A stretch of DNA of 64,000 nt from Corella eumyota. Taxonomy: Eukaryota > Chordata > Ascidiacea > Phlebobranchia > Corellidae. The position numbers and the translations under genes are program-made. The notes beneath the pieces are model-generated. The model made no database searches. It saw only the letters and a list, made by a program, of their open reading frames with translations, and had not been told where the DNA came from. The stretch lies in contig OY720099.1 of assembly GCA_963082875.1 (NCBI GenBank), positions 17,155,066-17,219,065 of the forward strand. Direction: 5' to 3'. Shown one piece after another: positions 24,901 to 37,455 of this stretch (its first letter is position 1; each line of letters starts with the position of its first letter).

Positions 24901-27900
24901 GAGTATTTATATTTTTGGTCTAAATTTACCATTTTTTCATTAAAATGATTTTCAGTATAAATTTTTATTTTTTTATTAAATAAATGACAAAATTTTAATT
25001 TTTTTTTTTTTAAAAAGATTTTTTTATTTCATTAAAAAGATTTTGAATTTTCACTAATAATTTACTATTATTTTTCCATATAAATTTTTGGTTAAAATAA
25101 GTTTAATCATTTTAATTTTTTTGTTCTTTTTTTTGCAGGAACGTGTTGATGAAGGTATACAAAATAGTGGTTCAAATTTAAGTGGGGTGAGTGCAAAATG
25201 TACATGGGTCGATGTCTCCGATCATTTTATTAACGAAGACGAACATAATCCACCTACCATGTCTGAAGAAGGTAATTTTAATTTTTTTAATTCACAAATT
25301 TTTTTTTAATTTAAAAAAATTAATTTATTCCTTTTATTTTGCTTTTCTTATTCAATTACACTTGTCTATTATACATACCTTTTAAAATGTATTTGATAAA
25401 ATGTTGATTCAAGTAACTTAAAATTATATTTAAACGCAAAGGTGTTTATATTGCATATATATGTGTTAATACAACGGATATATATTTATATAAAACGCGG
25501 AAATAATGGCATGTTATAATATGTATTGTGTATATATGGCAATACATATACCATAATAGTGCCATATATTAAACCTTTAAGAAAAATAAGGATTTCATTT
25601 AAATGTATAATGTTAATAGTGCTGTTAAAATCTAATGGTAATGGTAAGGGTATAGCATAAATTGCATTAAAAAAATTCTGGTGCGTAATATTACTTTACA
25701 AGAAACTCAAAAAACTCCCTAAAAGTTATAAATTAACGTTAACCTTTTCAATAGCTGTGCAAACCAACAATTACCAAGTTTATCGCATTTGTTTGAACCT
25801 ATAGTAATTAATCTTCATTCGTACCATTACCATACTGTTATAATGAGTAATTCATCTTAGATTAGGTTAGATAGTGTTGTGTGTTTTTGATTGCAGGACA
25901 AGGAAAAATGAGTTTGTATCAATATTGTTATGTTAAATTCGAAGTTAAGTCAACATATTACATCATATTGAATCAACATTTGTTTGAAAATGGTTACTCT
26001 TTCAAGAGGTTATCGGGAAATTTTAGGAAATTATGATAAAATTTAATCAATTGTGTAAATATAGTAAATGGGGGTATCATTGTTAAACATTTTAATTGAT
26101 TTTTAAAACTTAGAAATTTTTTTTTGCAATTTTTAATTTTTCTTACGTTTTATTTTTAAGTTTCCAACCAAATTAAAGATGCTTTTTTGGAAGGAATTGG
26201 GAGATTAAAACATCAGGTTTTGCCACCAATTCAAAATGACATTAAGTAAGTGAATTTTCAAACAAAAAAAGTTAAAATAAATAAAAAAATGTTTTCCAAA
26301 AAATGTGAAAATTTTTTTTTTTTTTTTAATATTTTGACAACATTTTAGCTTATTGTTGATTTAAATTATAGCTACTTTTTAAAAATTTGATTTTTATAGT
26401 ATTAAAACACTGTTCCAAAATTTTGTTTTGATATCTGGTTAGTATCAAAGTTAAATTCGAAACTGCTTGTAATAAATCGAACATCGTGTTGTAAAAACAA
26501 CGCCAAAGCAGGAATTTTAATTTTAAACCACAATTCAAGAGTCAAAAAAATTCAAAATATTTAATTAAATTTTGCGTTTTTAATTTTCAAAAAAAAAATT
26601 TTTAGTCCAAATTTCTTTTTTATTGGTAAACTATTTTTTGAGTCTAACTTGTTTTTATAAGAACATGGTTAAAAAAACATTTTTTCGAGTTGTTCTATTT
26701 AATTCACCGGAAACTGAAGGCGTCATGCTAAGCCATTGTCGACTAACAAATGACGTCACTATTCCACTAAGTTAAACTCCTAGCTTTTATGACTCAAAAA
26801 ATACGAAAAAATATTTTCTCAAAACGTTTTAAAGCTTAGCTCAGCTTTTAAATCCTATGATTTAGGGTGATTTTTTTTGTATAAACTTTATGAGCAATTT
26901 AACAGAGCACATCATTAAAAAAAACGAAGTGTGCGTGTTAAAAATATTTGTCGAAAATAGCTTAAAAGCCTAGTTTAACAAAAAATATCCAAAAATAAAG
27001 TTTAAAAAATTAATTAAATAACTTGCTGACATTTTAAATAAATGACCGGCAGCGTGGTGTAGTGGTAAGAACACTTGTTACACCACACACGAGGTCGAGG
27101 GTTTAATCCTCACTGATCTTATGCTGTAGTGCCTTTGAGTAAGGCGCTATAAACGGTATGAACTCCTGCTGAGCCAGCACTTAATCAGCAGCTTAATTAC
27201 CAGGCAATTATAATCTATAATATTCCAAACTGCCACAAGCAACTCGAGACTGGGTCGAATTCGACTTTCTCACAAAATAGCATTTTAAAGCAAAACATAT
27301 TTGTAAAAAAATTTCATCTTTAGTTTTAAAATATTAACTTTAAATATTATTTGTGCCCAAATTTAGTAAAATCTTCTATTTTTTCAGCAGTAAAGAACAA
27401 CATGACCCGAACATACCGCACGACTTTTTATGCACGCGAAACTTGGAGGCAGTTCACCTTAAATTCAACCTCGAGGCGGGGTCGTTACTTTCACTGGCGT
27501 GTAGGGGAAGGGTTATGCACGGGAGGCATTTTACATTTAAAAGCGTAAACGGTGACACTGCAGTTACATTCGTGGCTACAGGTAAAAAAAACATTTTTTT
27601 TTTTTTTTTGTTTTTAATTTTTTTTTTTTTTTTTCAATTTTGTTGTGTGGTTTAAATGGTTTAGTTTTTTGTATGTGGTTTGGTATTGCTTTCGCTAAAT
27701 AATTACGTAATGCCTAATCTTTACTTGACTGTAAATAACAAATTGTGTTGTTTTCCATTTACAGTAAACAGGCCTGTTTAAAAACGGTCTATTTACGACG
27801 AAGTATTACCGTATATCCAAAATTCAATTATTTATTTATCTTAAAACACTTTCTAAAAAAATTAAATGGTTTTAAAATGTTGGTTTCAAACATAAGTGAA

Positions 27901-30841
27901 TAAAAAAAAACTTTTTGACCTTGTGACCTTACCGAATAAGATTCAATTTATTACATATTTAAAAAAAAAAGTCTTTCCAAGCGCTAAGTGATACTTTACA
28001 GATGCAAGAAACGCGTATTTTTTGCCTAATTTATTATAAAATGTAGGTTTTATACACCTCAACTCTTTATTAGGCTTCAAATGCTTTGTCATTCCCGTTA
28101 AGTCGTGTTTTTTCGCCCAAAATGAAACCTATTGTTATGACTCGAAGATTCTAGGTCTATACAAAACGGGTTTGTCGCCTTTTCGTTGACCCATGTTGTT
28201 TTAAAGTTAAACAGTTTGGCGCCTTCAGAGTAAGTTTGTTTAGTCTTCTCTACCGTCTACCTCGGAAATGGAACATTCATAAAATACGAACCGAATTATG
28301 ATATTATGCTGGCTTAGTGAACGTCTTTTGGCACCTATATTGTATCGTTCTATATAATGCTATGTGTTAGCGCGAAATTACGGGGCAAAAGTAAACAAAA
28401 CCCAGTAATATAGACCCCGATTTGCGTCATTCGATCTTGTATATAGTATTTATTTCTATTTTTTTCGACGATATTAAAAATTGAAAAGAATTTTTGACAG
28501 TTTTATAGAATTCGTTGTAAAATTCAAAATATATTTAATTGTTTGAATAGTGGGGTGACTTTTTTAATTAGGGTTTTAAAAATAAATAGTAAAGTAATAA
28601 ATTTGTTTTACAGTATCAAAATAAAAAAAAATTAAATGTTTTAAAAATGCTATAAAACTACCGATTTTAACAATTGTAAAATTAAGAAGTTTTAACAAAT
28701 AAAAATGTCCAATTTAAACTGTTTTTCTATGCTTTTTGCCTTTTAATAAATATTCGTTCAGGTCGTAAAATGCTTTAGTTAGTATAGCATAGTAATATAA
28801 TACCTGTAACCGATACCTTTCTACATAGGGATGTTAAGAACTTGTAAAAATTTACTCGAAAAACCGCAAACTTGTTCAAAAAGAACCACAAAAAAGTTTT
28901 TAAAACCTTACATCAAAAAAAGAATAAATATTAGTTATTTTAAAAAGCACATTTTAAATTATCGTTCATTTAATTGGGTCCTATAATTTTTTAATTAATT
29001 TTTTTTCTTAAATTTAATATTTTTTTTGAAATTTTTATTAAATTTACTGTCATCATATTTGTCATTTTTTTGGCCCGTTTTTACATAAAAATCGATCGAT
29101 ATTCATCAAATCGATTTAATCTTCATCTCTTTCCGCTCGACTTTACCCGATTTCAAGTTGTTTAAAGTTAGTAAAAATCAAACCATGACAATAACCAGTT
29201 TACCTTTACTTAAGATTTGATTGGCACTTGTTTATACTAATCTCTACAGCAAGTTAATCGTGTCGAAATACAGCATACCGCGTATTAGTTCGTCCAATTG
29301 GATTTGAAATCTTAAGCCTGCTTTGACTAAGGGTTTGTGCGCATTTTTTCGAAAACATCATTCACATTTGGGTAATAAAACAACAGTATGTCAAAATTTA
29401 CGAGGGCTCAGGTTGATTTTGAAAGGCGTTATGTTGTACCCCATTAAGCCAATGAGGCGAGCATTTTAACTTTATGACTTTAAAGTTTTAAGGTAAAAAA
29501 ATTTGCCGGCCGAAAATTTTTTTCACCACAATTACAGTTAAAAGATACGGCTGAAGTTAGCAAATAATGGTTACAATTTAAATCCAATATTTACCCTTTA
29601 TAACTCTACTATATCAAGTATCCTATACTTATATTTCTACTGAATTCGGTTAAGTATAAATATGCGCTTTGTATTTTTTGTATAAATGTTTATGTAATAA
29701 ATACTTTCATTACCTTTGGCCTTCTAATTGTTGTAAACAACCGCAATTATGTTAATACAACACTAACGGTAATTGACTATTTGTTACACTTAATCGAATT
29801 ATTGGTTGTTTCGAACCGCGCAAATTTTGTTCGGTGTTTATGTTATATATAAGACAATTAAAAACTCAAACCTTATATAAAGCTGTATAGGCTTAATTTA
29901 AACATTTAAAAAATGTATATAATTTTACAAATAACTATCAAATTTGTTATAAAATAACATTTAGATTTTGGTATTTCAATATTTTAAGCATTTTATTTCT
30001 AACAATTTTGTTAGTTTAACCGACGACTTGAGACTGTGTGTTCGATTCTTACTGCTCTCATGCTGTAGCGCCCTTGATTATTAATTAACAGCTTAATTAT
30101 TGGGCTATTATAATCTATAATATCCCAAACTGTTAAAGGTAACTCGAGACTGGGTCGGAGTAACAGTTGTTACTCTATGTTTAGGTCGTGAAGTCAACCT
30201 TCCGACATCGAGAATAAAAATAAATAAAAAAAATTTTTTTTTGAATTTTTTTATTTTTTTTTACAATTTTTTATTATTTATTTAGATGTTGAGGGAGCTT
30301 TTGTAAACGAAAGGACACCTTACGTGGCCAGAGGGTCCTGGTTACAAATGTTAGTTACCCGCGAAATGTGTGAAGACTTAATACGAGATTTAGACCAACT
30401 TTCTTCAATTAATCAAGTTAGTAAATCTTGTACTTGTATTTATTTAAAATCCCTGGTTAAATGGAATTTATTAATTATTATTGGCATATCTATGTAACAG
30501 TGTATATATTCTGTGTTCTGTACATATGTAATAGTAACGTTAAAATTTATGTTATTTAAATTGATTTTTTATGTTGAATTTGGAAAATAACAATTTAATC
30601 ATAGTATTAACAAGAACTGTTAATGTAAATACAGATTAACACCGTTTAAAATGGTAATTCAACACACCTCACACGTGTAATATATGTACCTTGTTCAGGG
30701 TACAAGTATTAACGTTTTTTCCTAAAATTTCAGAGTCAATTACCTAAAGTGTATAGATGGCCTGACAAGCGACTTGAAATTTCAATTCTGCCCGATCATG
30801 TTTTTGACAATATTCTTTCTGTTGAGCAATTTCCCTCATAG
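21903..30841 (+). CDS. SUFU: SUFU, Suppressor of fused, Hedgehog pathway repressor
   Basis: Twelve coding exons: 21903-22084, 22472-22606, 22667-22701, 23515-23649, 24084-24226, 24331-24416, 24649-24721, 25139-25271, 26161-26245, 27388-27581, 30286-30416, 30734-30841. All phases close, giving 479 residues (human 484). Near-identical blocks include GGPDPLDYISMY, IPEHWHYVTFGFSDL, GPSGFGFELTMRLKRET, SGDHVSWHAPLDNSESR, VVGVCTEELQAAQQWNG, GGPWLVTDMRRGETVFE, ERVDEGIQ, GSNLSGVSAKC and RGRVMHGRHFTFKS. SUFU binds GLI factors in cytoplasm and nucleus and restrains them. Exon 3 is only 35 nt and lengthens the loop after GRVH; the linker before VLPPI is much shorter than in vertebrates. The start is the first in-frame ATG; out-of-frame ATGs occur upstream at 21865 and 21875. 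Confidence 0.97.
27044..27275 (+). repeat. tRNA-derived SINE, internally deleted, in SUFU intron 10
   Basis: Head and body are clear. The segment between GAGACTGGGTCGAAT and TCGACTTTCTCACA (the GTTACTCTATGTTTAAGTC part) is missing. Same orientation as SUFU. Confidence 0.9.
30030..30230 (+). repeat. tRNA-derived SINE, truncated, in SUFU intron 10
   Basis: Begins inside the head near box B (TGTTCGATTCTTACTGCTCT), lacks part of the middle and ends in the A-rich tail 55 bases before exon 11. An old copy. Confidence 0.85.
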
Positions 30842-31906
30842 CAAAACATTTTAACGCAAAAACACGAATTTTGTGAACTTGTTACGCCACCTAGAGACGC
30901 TGTAAGCGCAGGAAAATGACCGTTAGCTGGCGCTAGGCTGCTACCTTTTTCTACTGTTTTTGATTTTTTTTTTTGAAGTATTATGGATCATTTTTAAGAA
31001 TTTTTGACGATATTTTTAACTTTATTCTATGACAAAAATGGAATTAAATAAAAATTTCTATGAAAAAAAATAATTCTTTCGTATTAGGCTGTGCGTAAGT
31101 TTACGAAAAAAAAATTGTCGGATAACTTTCCTTCAAAAATCGTTTTTTTGTTTTTACATTGTGATAAGAGCTTTTTTAAACCTGCCCCCCTTTTTTCCTT
31201 TTTTGACCTTTATTTCTCTCGCATTCTTCACTGTTAAGTTTTTCTTTATTTGAGTTTTTTGTCATTTTTTGAGTTTTGTTTAGCGAAAATTTCGTTGTTG
31301 AATTTTCACTGCATTTTTTTGCAATTTTAATAAACGGTAAGCAAACTAAATTGGTCTTAAAAAAATTATGCGTCAAATAAATACAAAAATGCAGCCAATC
31401 AGTAATTTTTAGAATTAAAACCACTTCAAGCCAAATACAACATACATTAGTATAACATGCAATGCCACAAATCGAATAAAAATATTTTTTTCAACGCTAA
31501 TTTTTCCGGAGTATGTTTTGGGGACTGTTGCAAGTAGGTAGTTTCATTTTTTTCAGCCCGTATCTAATAATAGCAATACATTAACCCCTTCAGAATATAC
31601 ATATATATTTTTTTTACACTTTTAGCCTATCTTATATGCAAGAATAGCATTCGGGAATTTTGACCTAAAATATATTAAAAAAAAATAAATAAAAAATTCC
31701 TCCTTTAGCAATAACATAAAATAAGTTCTATTAAAAAATTAAATAAAAAGACTTGCATACATTTTGTGTAGTAATCAAATTGAACTTTAAAAAAAGAAAG
31801 AAATTTATTTCATTCTTGACGTTTTTCTTTCTTTTTTCGATAACTAAAAAACAAAAAACGTTAGATTTTTTAATAATAAAAAAAAAAAAGAAAAAAAAAT
31901 TTTTTC
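30842..31906. other. Convergent 3' flanks of SUFU and UBLCP1
   Basis: About 1.1 kb of AT-rich DNA with homopolymer runs. AATTAAATAAAAATT near 31045 may supply the SUFU poly(A) signal. Open frames here are low complexity and not supported. Confidence 0.45.
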
Positions 31907-34637
31907 CTACCTTTCCCATTTTCTGTGATGCAATTTTTCAAAAGTTTCCAACTCAGAAATGTCTTCTAAATATTGACTTAAATATTTTAATTCAGAATCT
32001 GTTGTTCTTGTCATATGAGCATTTTTAAATGGCCTAATCTGTAAATAGAAATTATTAAAAAAAATATTAAAAAAACTTCGAAATTTTAAATAAAATTTTT
32101 ATAAATTTTTTTTACTTTTAATCCAGTTTGCGGGTTCATTAAAAAATTTCTTCTTAAATCGTCGAACATAATTGAGTTTTTTGCCGAATAAAATTCTGGA
32201 TATTTGCCCCATACTACACCTAGTGGTTTGGTCTGTAAAATAAATAATATTACCGTAAAATAATAATGATTGGGTTTGGTGACCATGCCATAACATACTT
32301 AAAATCTTTATGTAAACATTATTACTTTTGGCATGTTTTAAATCATTAAATTGATTTTGTCATTTTTTCCCGTCGCATTGTTGTAATATTAATTGTATAT
32401 TGTATTTATTATTTACTTTTATCAATGTGCAAAAAACCAAAATAAAAAATAAAAAAAACTTGACATCTAACAAATAGATTAAAAAAAAACAAGTATATAT
32501 ATATATAAAATTTAAATCAAATTAAAAAATAACTTAAAATAGTAATAAAGGTAAACCTACTTTTAATTTCTACAAAAAAGTGCATCACTGACTGTTTTAA
32601 TAAATATAAGACACTAAAAAATTAAAAAAAAACGGCAGCGTGGTGTAGTGGTAAGAACACTTGCTACACCACTCATGAGGTCGTGGGTTCAATCCCCACT
32701 GATCTCATACTGTAGCGCCCTTGAGTAAGGCGCTATAAACTGTATGAACTCCTGCTGAGCCAGCACTTAATCAGCAGCATAATTACCGGGCAATTATAGT
32801 CTCTATAATATCCCAAACTGCCACAGGCAACTCGAGACTGGGTCGGAGTAACTTATGTTACTCTATATTTAAGTCGCGCATTCGACTTTCCCACATCGAG
32901 GATAAAGATATATACAAAAAAAAAAATACTTACATCCACTAAGCCATATTCTGGAGTATGTACAGTTATCATAGCTCCATGGTCCATGTAAAAGTTAATC
33001 TTATAATTTGGATTATTCTCAACACCCAACTCTTTCATCTTCACATCAATCCATTTCATACTTGTGGCAGCTGAAAAGTGGAAAACATTTCTTAAAACAA
33101 GTACAAATGAATCAAAAGAGTACCCCAATGAAAAAGGGGCAACAAAGTGTAATGATATGGACACTGAGCATCACAACCTGGGGTTCTACGTTCAAACCTC
33201 GCTATTTCCATGCCAGAAAATTCTTAAGTAAAACACCAACATTCTGGTAAATTTTGGAAAACTTAAGATAATATCTGGGTTTTAAAAATCACTTTCTGTT
33301 TAGCCTGTAAACTCAGATTTCTCACAACAACAAAAAAAGTTTTATAAATCAAATACAGTTTGGTAATAAGGCATTTCTTACACCAAATTCCAATGTCATA
33401 ATTCTTATATGCTGCAGCCAAAAATTCATGTAAATACGGTCTCATCAGTTCAATGGCCTTCTCAGCATTGGAGCGGTGATCAAATAATGTGTAATCGATG
33501 TCCAATACCAATAATTTCTTGCCGGGTCTTGGCTCATTGAATATTTTCATTTTATATTCACGGACACGACGATCTATCTTAGCCAAATGAACTTCCCTTT
33601 ATTTGATTAATGAAATTTTTTATTTTTTTATTTACTAGTATTAAATTATTTGTTTATTTTTAAGTATTTATTTTTTAAGACTTTACCTGTTCTGAAGTTT
33701 TATTTCCACTCCTTCCTCAAAGTCAAAGTCGTCGATGATCTCCCCAACATCCGGGGGAGGACCTAACACTTCTTCCTAAAACAATTCATTTTTTTATTGT
33801 ATTTACAAAATAAACTTAACTTTAGAAAATTATAAGAACCGGCAGCGTGGTGTGAGGTCATGGGTTCAATCCCCACTGATCTCATGCTGTAGCGCCCTTG
33901 AGTAAGGCGCTATAAACGATGTGAACTCCTGCTGAGTCAGCACTAAATCAGCAGCATAATTATCGGGCAATTATAATCTATAATATCTCAAACTGCCACA
34001 GGCAACTCGAGACTGGGTTGGAGTAACTGATGTTACTCTATGTTTAAGTCGCTCATTCGACTTTTCCACATCAAGGAAAAAAATATAAAAAAAAGAAAAC
34101 TGAAAATGGGCACTTTGGCTTCAATGAAAAAAGGATTACTGAAAAAAAGGATTGGTTTTTGCACAACAGTAGTATATACAGTAAGTATAAGAACCTTACT
34201 TATAGGAAGTAGTGGGTATTAAACTCAGAACATTATAGATAAAGTTATGTATTTTGACCCTTACACCACACCGACAAGTTAATAAATTAGCTCTAAAAAA
34301 ATGTCAAAACTTTTACCAAATTTTCTTCAGCTGTGCCCATCATCATTATTTTCATTCCTTGTTTCAAATTTATTTCTTCTAACTTCATTTCATCTTGAAC
34401 TGCCTTACCTATACCAAAACAATTAAGTTAAAGATTAAAATAGAAGTGTAAAAGTAAAAAAGATTTATAAGTAGCTTCACCTTTAAATTTTAAATTAAGA
34501 AGTTTTTGTCTTTCTGGTTTGACATTTGTTTTTTGTTCAATCGCAAGTTTTAAGTCTTTAACAGTTGCAGTTTTGTCTTCTATTTCAATAGGAATTAGTT
34601 GGCCACTCCATTTTACATTTACCTTATAACAAGACAT
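31907..34637 (-). CDS. UBLCP1: UBLCP1, ubiquitin-like domain CTD/proteasome phosphatase
   Basis: Seven exons in minus order: 34637-34481, 34408-34317, 33775-33687, 33596-33382, 33070-32934, 32232-32116, 32038-31907; 312 residues (human 318). Residues 1-80 form a ubiquitin-like domain ([20 protein letters not shown]). Then come [13 protein letters not shown] and [12 protein letters not shown]. The HAD phosphatase motif [15 protein letters not shown] has the nucleophile and acid at D145 and D147. Further family blocks are [50 protein letters not shown] and [24 protein letters not shown]1 binds the proteasome base through its UBL domain and dephosphorylates it in the nucleus. The exon 4 donor is taken as GTAAGA because it restores W-S-A-T. 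The end is the TAG after KWER; the human protein runs about nine residues further. Confidence 0.95.
32633..32920 (+). repeat. tRNA-derived SINE in UBLCP1 intron 5
   Basis: Full-length, well conserved copy antisense to the gene. Its tail ends only 14 bases from the exon 5 donor. Confidence 0.93.
33839..34090 (+). repeat. tRNA-derived SINE with a head deletion, UBLCP1 intron 2
   Basis: Reads CCGGCAGCGTGGTGTGAGGTC: about 35 bases between GTGGTGT and GAGGTC are missing, which removes most of the palindrome that overlaps box A. Body and tail are intact. Confidence 0.9.
34195..34285 (-). repeat. Relic of the SINE head
   Basis: TTTTGACCCTTACACCACAC and GTGGGTATTAAACTCAGAAC match the reversed family head with many changes. 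Confidence 0.5.
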
Positions 34638-34797
34638 TGCTGCAAATTATTTATTAAATCTTAAATAAAGATAAACATATCAATTAAAGAAGGTACCCAA
34701 TAAAACACTTAAGATTATTAAAGGAAAACGATTAAGAAATCCATTTTACAAGGAACAAATAAAAATAAACTCTATAATTGCCTATAGCTGCTTAGCC

Positions 34798-34895
34798 AGG
34801 TGTCATAATGAACATATGACTTTACTACACGAAGTTTTTAGTTCGATATCCACTGCTTTTATGCTACAATCTTGAGTAATGCGCTTTAATGAATG
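34798..34895 (+). repeat. Relic of the SINE head and body
   Basis: Degenerate match: GTTCGATATCCACTGCTTTT followed by ATGCTACAATCTTGAGTAAT corresponds to box B and the next segment of the family. Confidence 0.6.
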
Positions 34896-36207
34896 TTACA
34901 TTTAACCTTGCACGTGCTTGCTAGTTAAAACAACAATTTTGTAAATATTTGGTTAAAACCCGACTGCAAAAACAGACAAGAGTTGTAGCAAAGTACATTT
35001 TTCTTTTTTAAACTAGTATTTATTATTCAAGTTTTAAAACAAATTTGTAACGTTTTTATATATATCCTAAAATACAATTGTCATAAGAAATGTAATAAAA
35101 AATATTCGGGGCAGTGCTTTAAAATCATAAGCCCTTTTTCGTTCTTTCTTAGGGATGGGGTAAAATTTACCCTTTTGTATCTAGGCAAACAAAATGCTGA
35201 CCTAGCATATTGGGAGTGTATTCACCTGCCGAATTTCGTAGTTTTTTAACATGAAAATTAATTGTTTAACTAAAGAAACAAAGACCCAAAAAGTGCACGA
35301 CTGCATAAAGGTGTATACGAAATAGTGTATACAACTATACCCAGACCACCACATTACGAATTTTAAAACTATTAAACTTTACCCTTAAGCTATTTTTTTC
35401 CAAATATAAATATTGAGTAGTTGGTATTTTTTTAAATTTTGATAAAGCCTACTGCCCTTGAAAATTTATTTTAGGATATCACAATGTACAAATTAATATG
35501 CTTTATTTTTGAGTACAAATGATGCGAGCTCAATAAGGTGCATATACCTACACAGTAAGAAACATTAAGAAGTTAAAACTTTACGTTTTTTTCATTAAAA
35601 AATTCAATGTCGGTAACCTTCAATTTTTTAGATAACTCAACCCCAATGATAAAAATTCTTAAAAACCTTAAAAAATATAAAACAAAAACACAACCACTAC
35701 ATAAATCATAAAAAAATTAAACATCAAACTATGTTAAACAGGTTAGTTATAATACTTTCACAAAATAGCAATTTACATTGATGAACAAAGTTTCATATAA
35801 AATAAAAAAGAAAATAATATTGGGCATTATATAGATAGAAGTGTGTAAATGAAACTTTTATTAGCAAAACAAGTCTATTTCATAAAGCTAGATTTCTAAA
35901 AAATATTACATTAAAAACTATTTTAGGGTATATTTTAGCAAAACTTTTAATTTACAAGAAGTAGTTTTGAATTTGTAGTAGTTTCGGTTGCAAAGTTTAA
36001 AATTTCACTGTAATATACCTGACAAATCAATTTATTTAAGTAAAATGTAAGAAATTTAAAATAAAACAAACAGTTGTTTTTATTGCTTTTTTATCTATCT
36101 TTTAACAGTTTTTTGGCACAACAATTGTAAATGTGTTGTGATGTATTAGTGAATTGCTAAAGTTTAACATTGATAGTATTTATTGTTGTGGTAAAGAAAA
36201 ACTAACA

Positions 36208-36396
36208 GGTTAACACCAAAAGCATAAAAACGGCACCACTAAGGGAGCAAAAAAGACAGAAAACAAAAAACAAAGGGAGCAAAAAAGACAGAAAACTTGA
36301 CCAAAACTAATAATTCTTGTTTTTGATTTCAAATTTTTTGCCTGTTTTGCTCCCTTAGTTTTGTAGTATTACTGTTTTTATGCTTGTAGTGTTACC
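36208..36396. mobile_element. Small inverted-repeat (MITE-like) element
   Basis: The left end GGTTAACACCAAAAGCATAA and, reversed, the right end GGTAACACTACAAGCATAAA share the order: terminal GGT-AACAC, AGCATAAAAAC, then CTAAGGGAGCAAAA. An inner 35-base block with AAAGGGAGCAAAAAAGACAG is also repeated directly on the left. No coding capacity; the target duplication is unclear. Confidence 0.65.
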
Positions 36397-37023
36397 CTAT
36401 TAGTTTCAAGCAATAAGCAACACACGATTATTCCAAATCCTAATGTTCAATTGGAATGATTAAAATCTTACACAACTTTTACAAGGTCTTTGTAGGGCAA
36501 TGTTTATTTTATCATTAATTAACTTGTTATAATAGAATAATTTTTGCCACCACGTAATCCTTATTGAAGCAGGTTCTTTTTAAAATGTTAATCATTTAAA
36601 TTAAACATTAGGATTTGAAAAGTCGCGTGTTGCTAATTGCTTAATATTTTTCCCATTTACCACAATGTTAAACTCTGTCAACAATCAAATTTTAGCAATA
36701 CACTATTACATCACAAAATAACAGTTTGGCTAGGGTTATATGACCTTGGATTGTTTATTACAAATTTAGTTGTAGTGTTTAACTTAACAAAAATGTTTTT
36801 CTGATGCAAAAGAATGATTTTAACTATAGAAATGCTAAAACAAAATATTTTAAAAAGTAATTAAAATATAGAATATCACCAAACAAGTATTTTTAAGTCA
36901 AGGTTAATTACACTTCAGTTTTTTCTCCACTTCCTGATAGCTTTGCAAAAGAAATACTAAGACTGTACAACACATGGACTTGTAATTACATGCAGGCTTA
37001 TGTAAATTATATTTGTATTCTTT

Positions 37024-37424
37024 TCAAGCAACAAACACCTTTATCACTTGGTCGATTTTTCTCCGGCACAATTGACATCTCTTCCCAGGAGCTACACATG
37101 TAGAACAAAAAGAAAGATGACCACACGGAATCACAACCGCATCCGCTTGATTAGTGGAACATATTTTACACAATCTTTCCTTTTCAAGTGTAAGTAACTC
37201 TTGGTTGATGGCTTCATCTATAATTTTAAAAATATTAAAAAACAAGATTGGCACTTTTTTACTTTGCACTTTTCTGTTAAGTTAATTTAATGTTAGAGTA
37301 AAGGATTCTGCGTTGGGCTCAGGATAATTTTTCTTCTTTTTTAAGAAAATGGACTTACCTTTCTTTGCCCTTTTGACTGTTTGATCATTTGAAGTAACAA
37401 TGTTTCTTTTTTGAGCTGCAATTT

Positions 37425-37455
<31 letters not shown>

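Larger units (their letters stand above)
34638..37023. other. Intergenic region, UBLCP1 / IAP copy A
   Basis: Head of UBLCP1 to the tail of IAP copy A, 2.4 kb. It holds a SINE relic (34798-34895), a small inverted-repeat element (36208-36396) and otherwise AT-rich DNA with no coding signal. Confidence 0.5.

Noticed and set aside
31731-32028. Overlapping frames on both strands near the UBLCP1 3' end
   Set aside because: Shadows of the last UBLCP1 exon and of poly-A/T runs.
33158-33215. Box-B-like GTTCTACGTTCAAACCTCGC in a UBLCP1 intron
   Set aside because: No box A or stem pairing; too degenerate to call.
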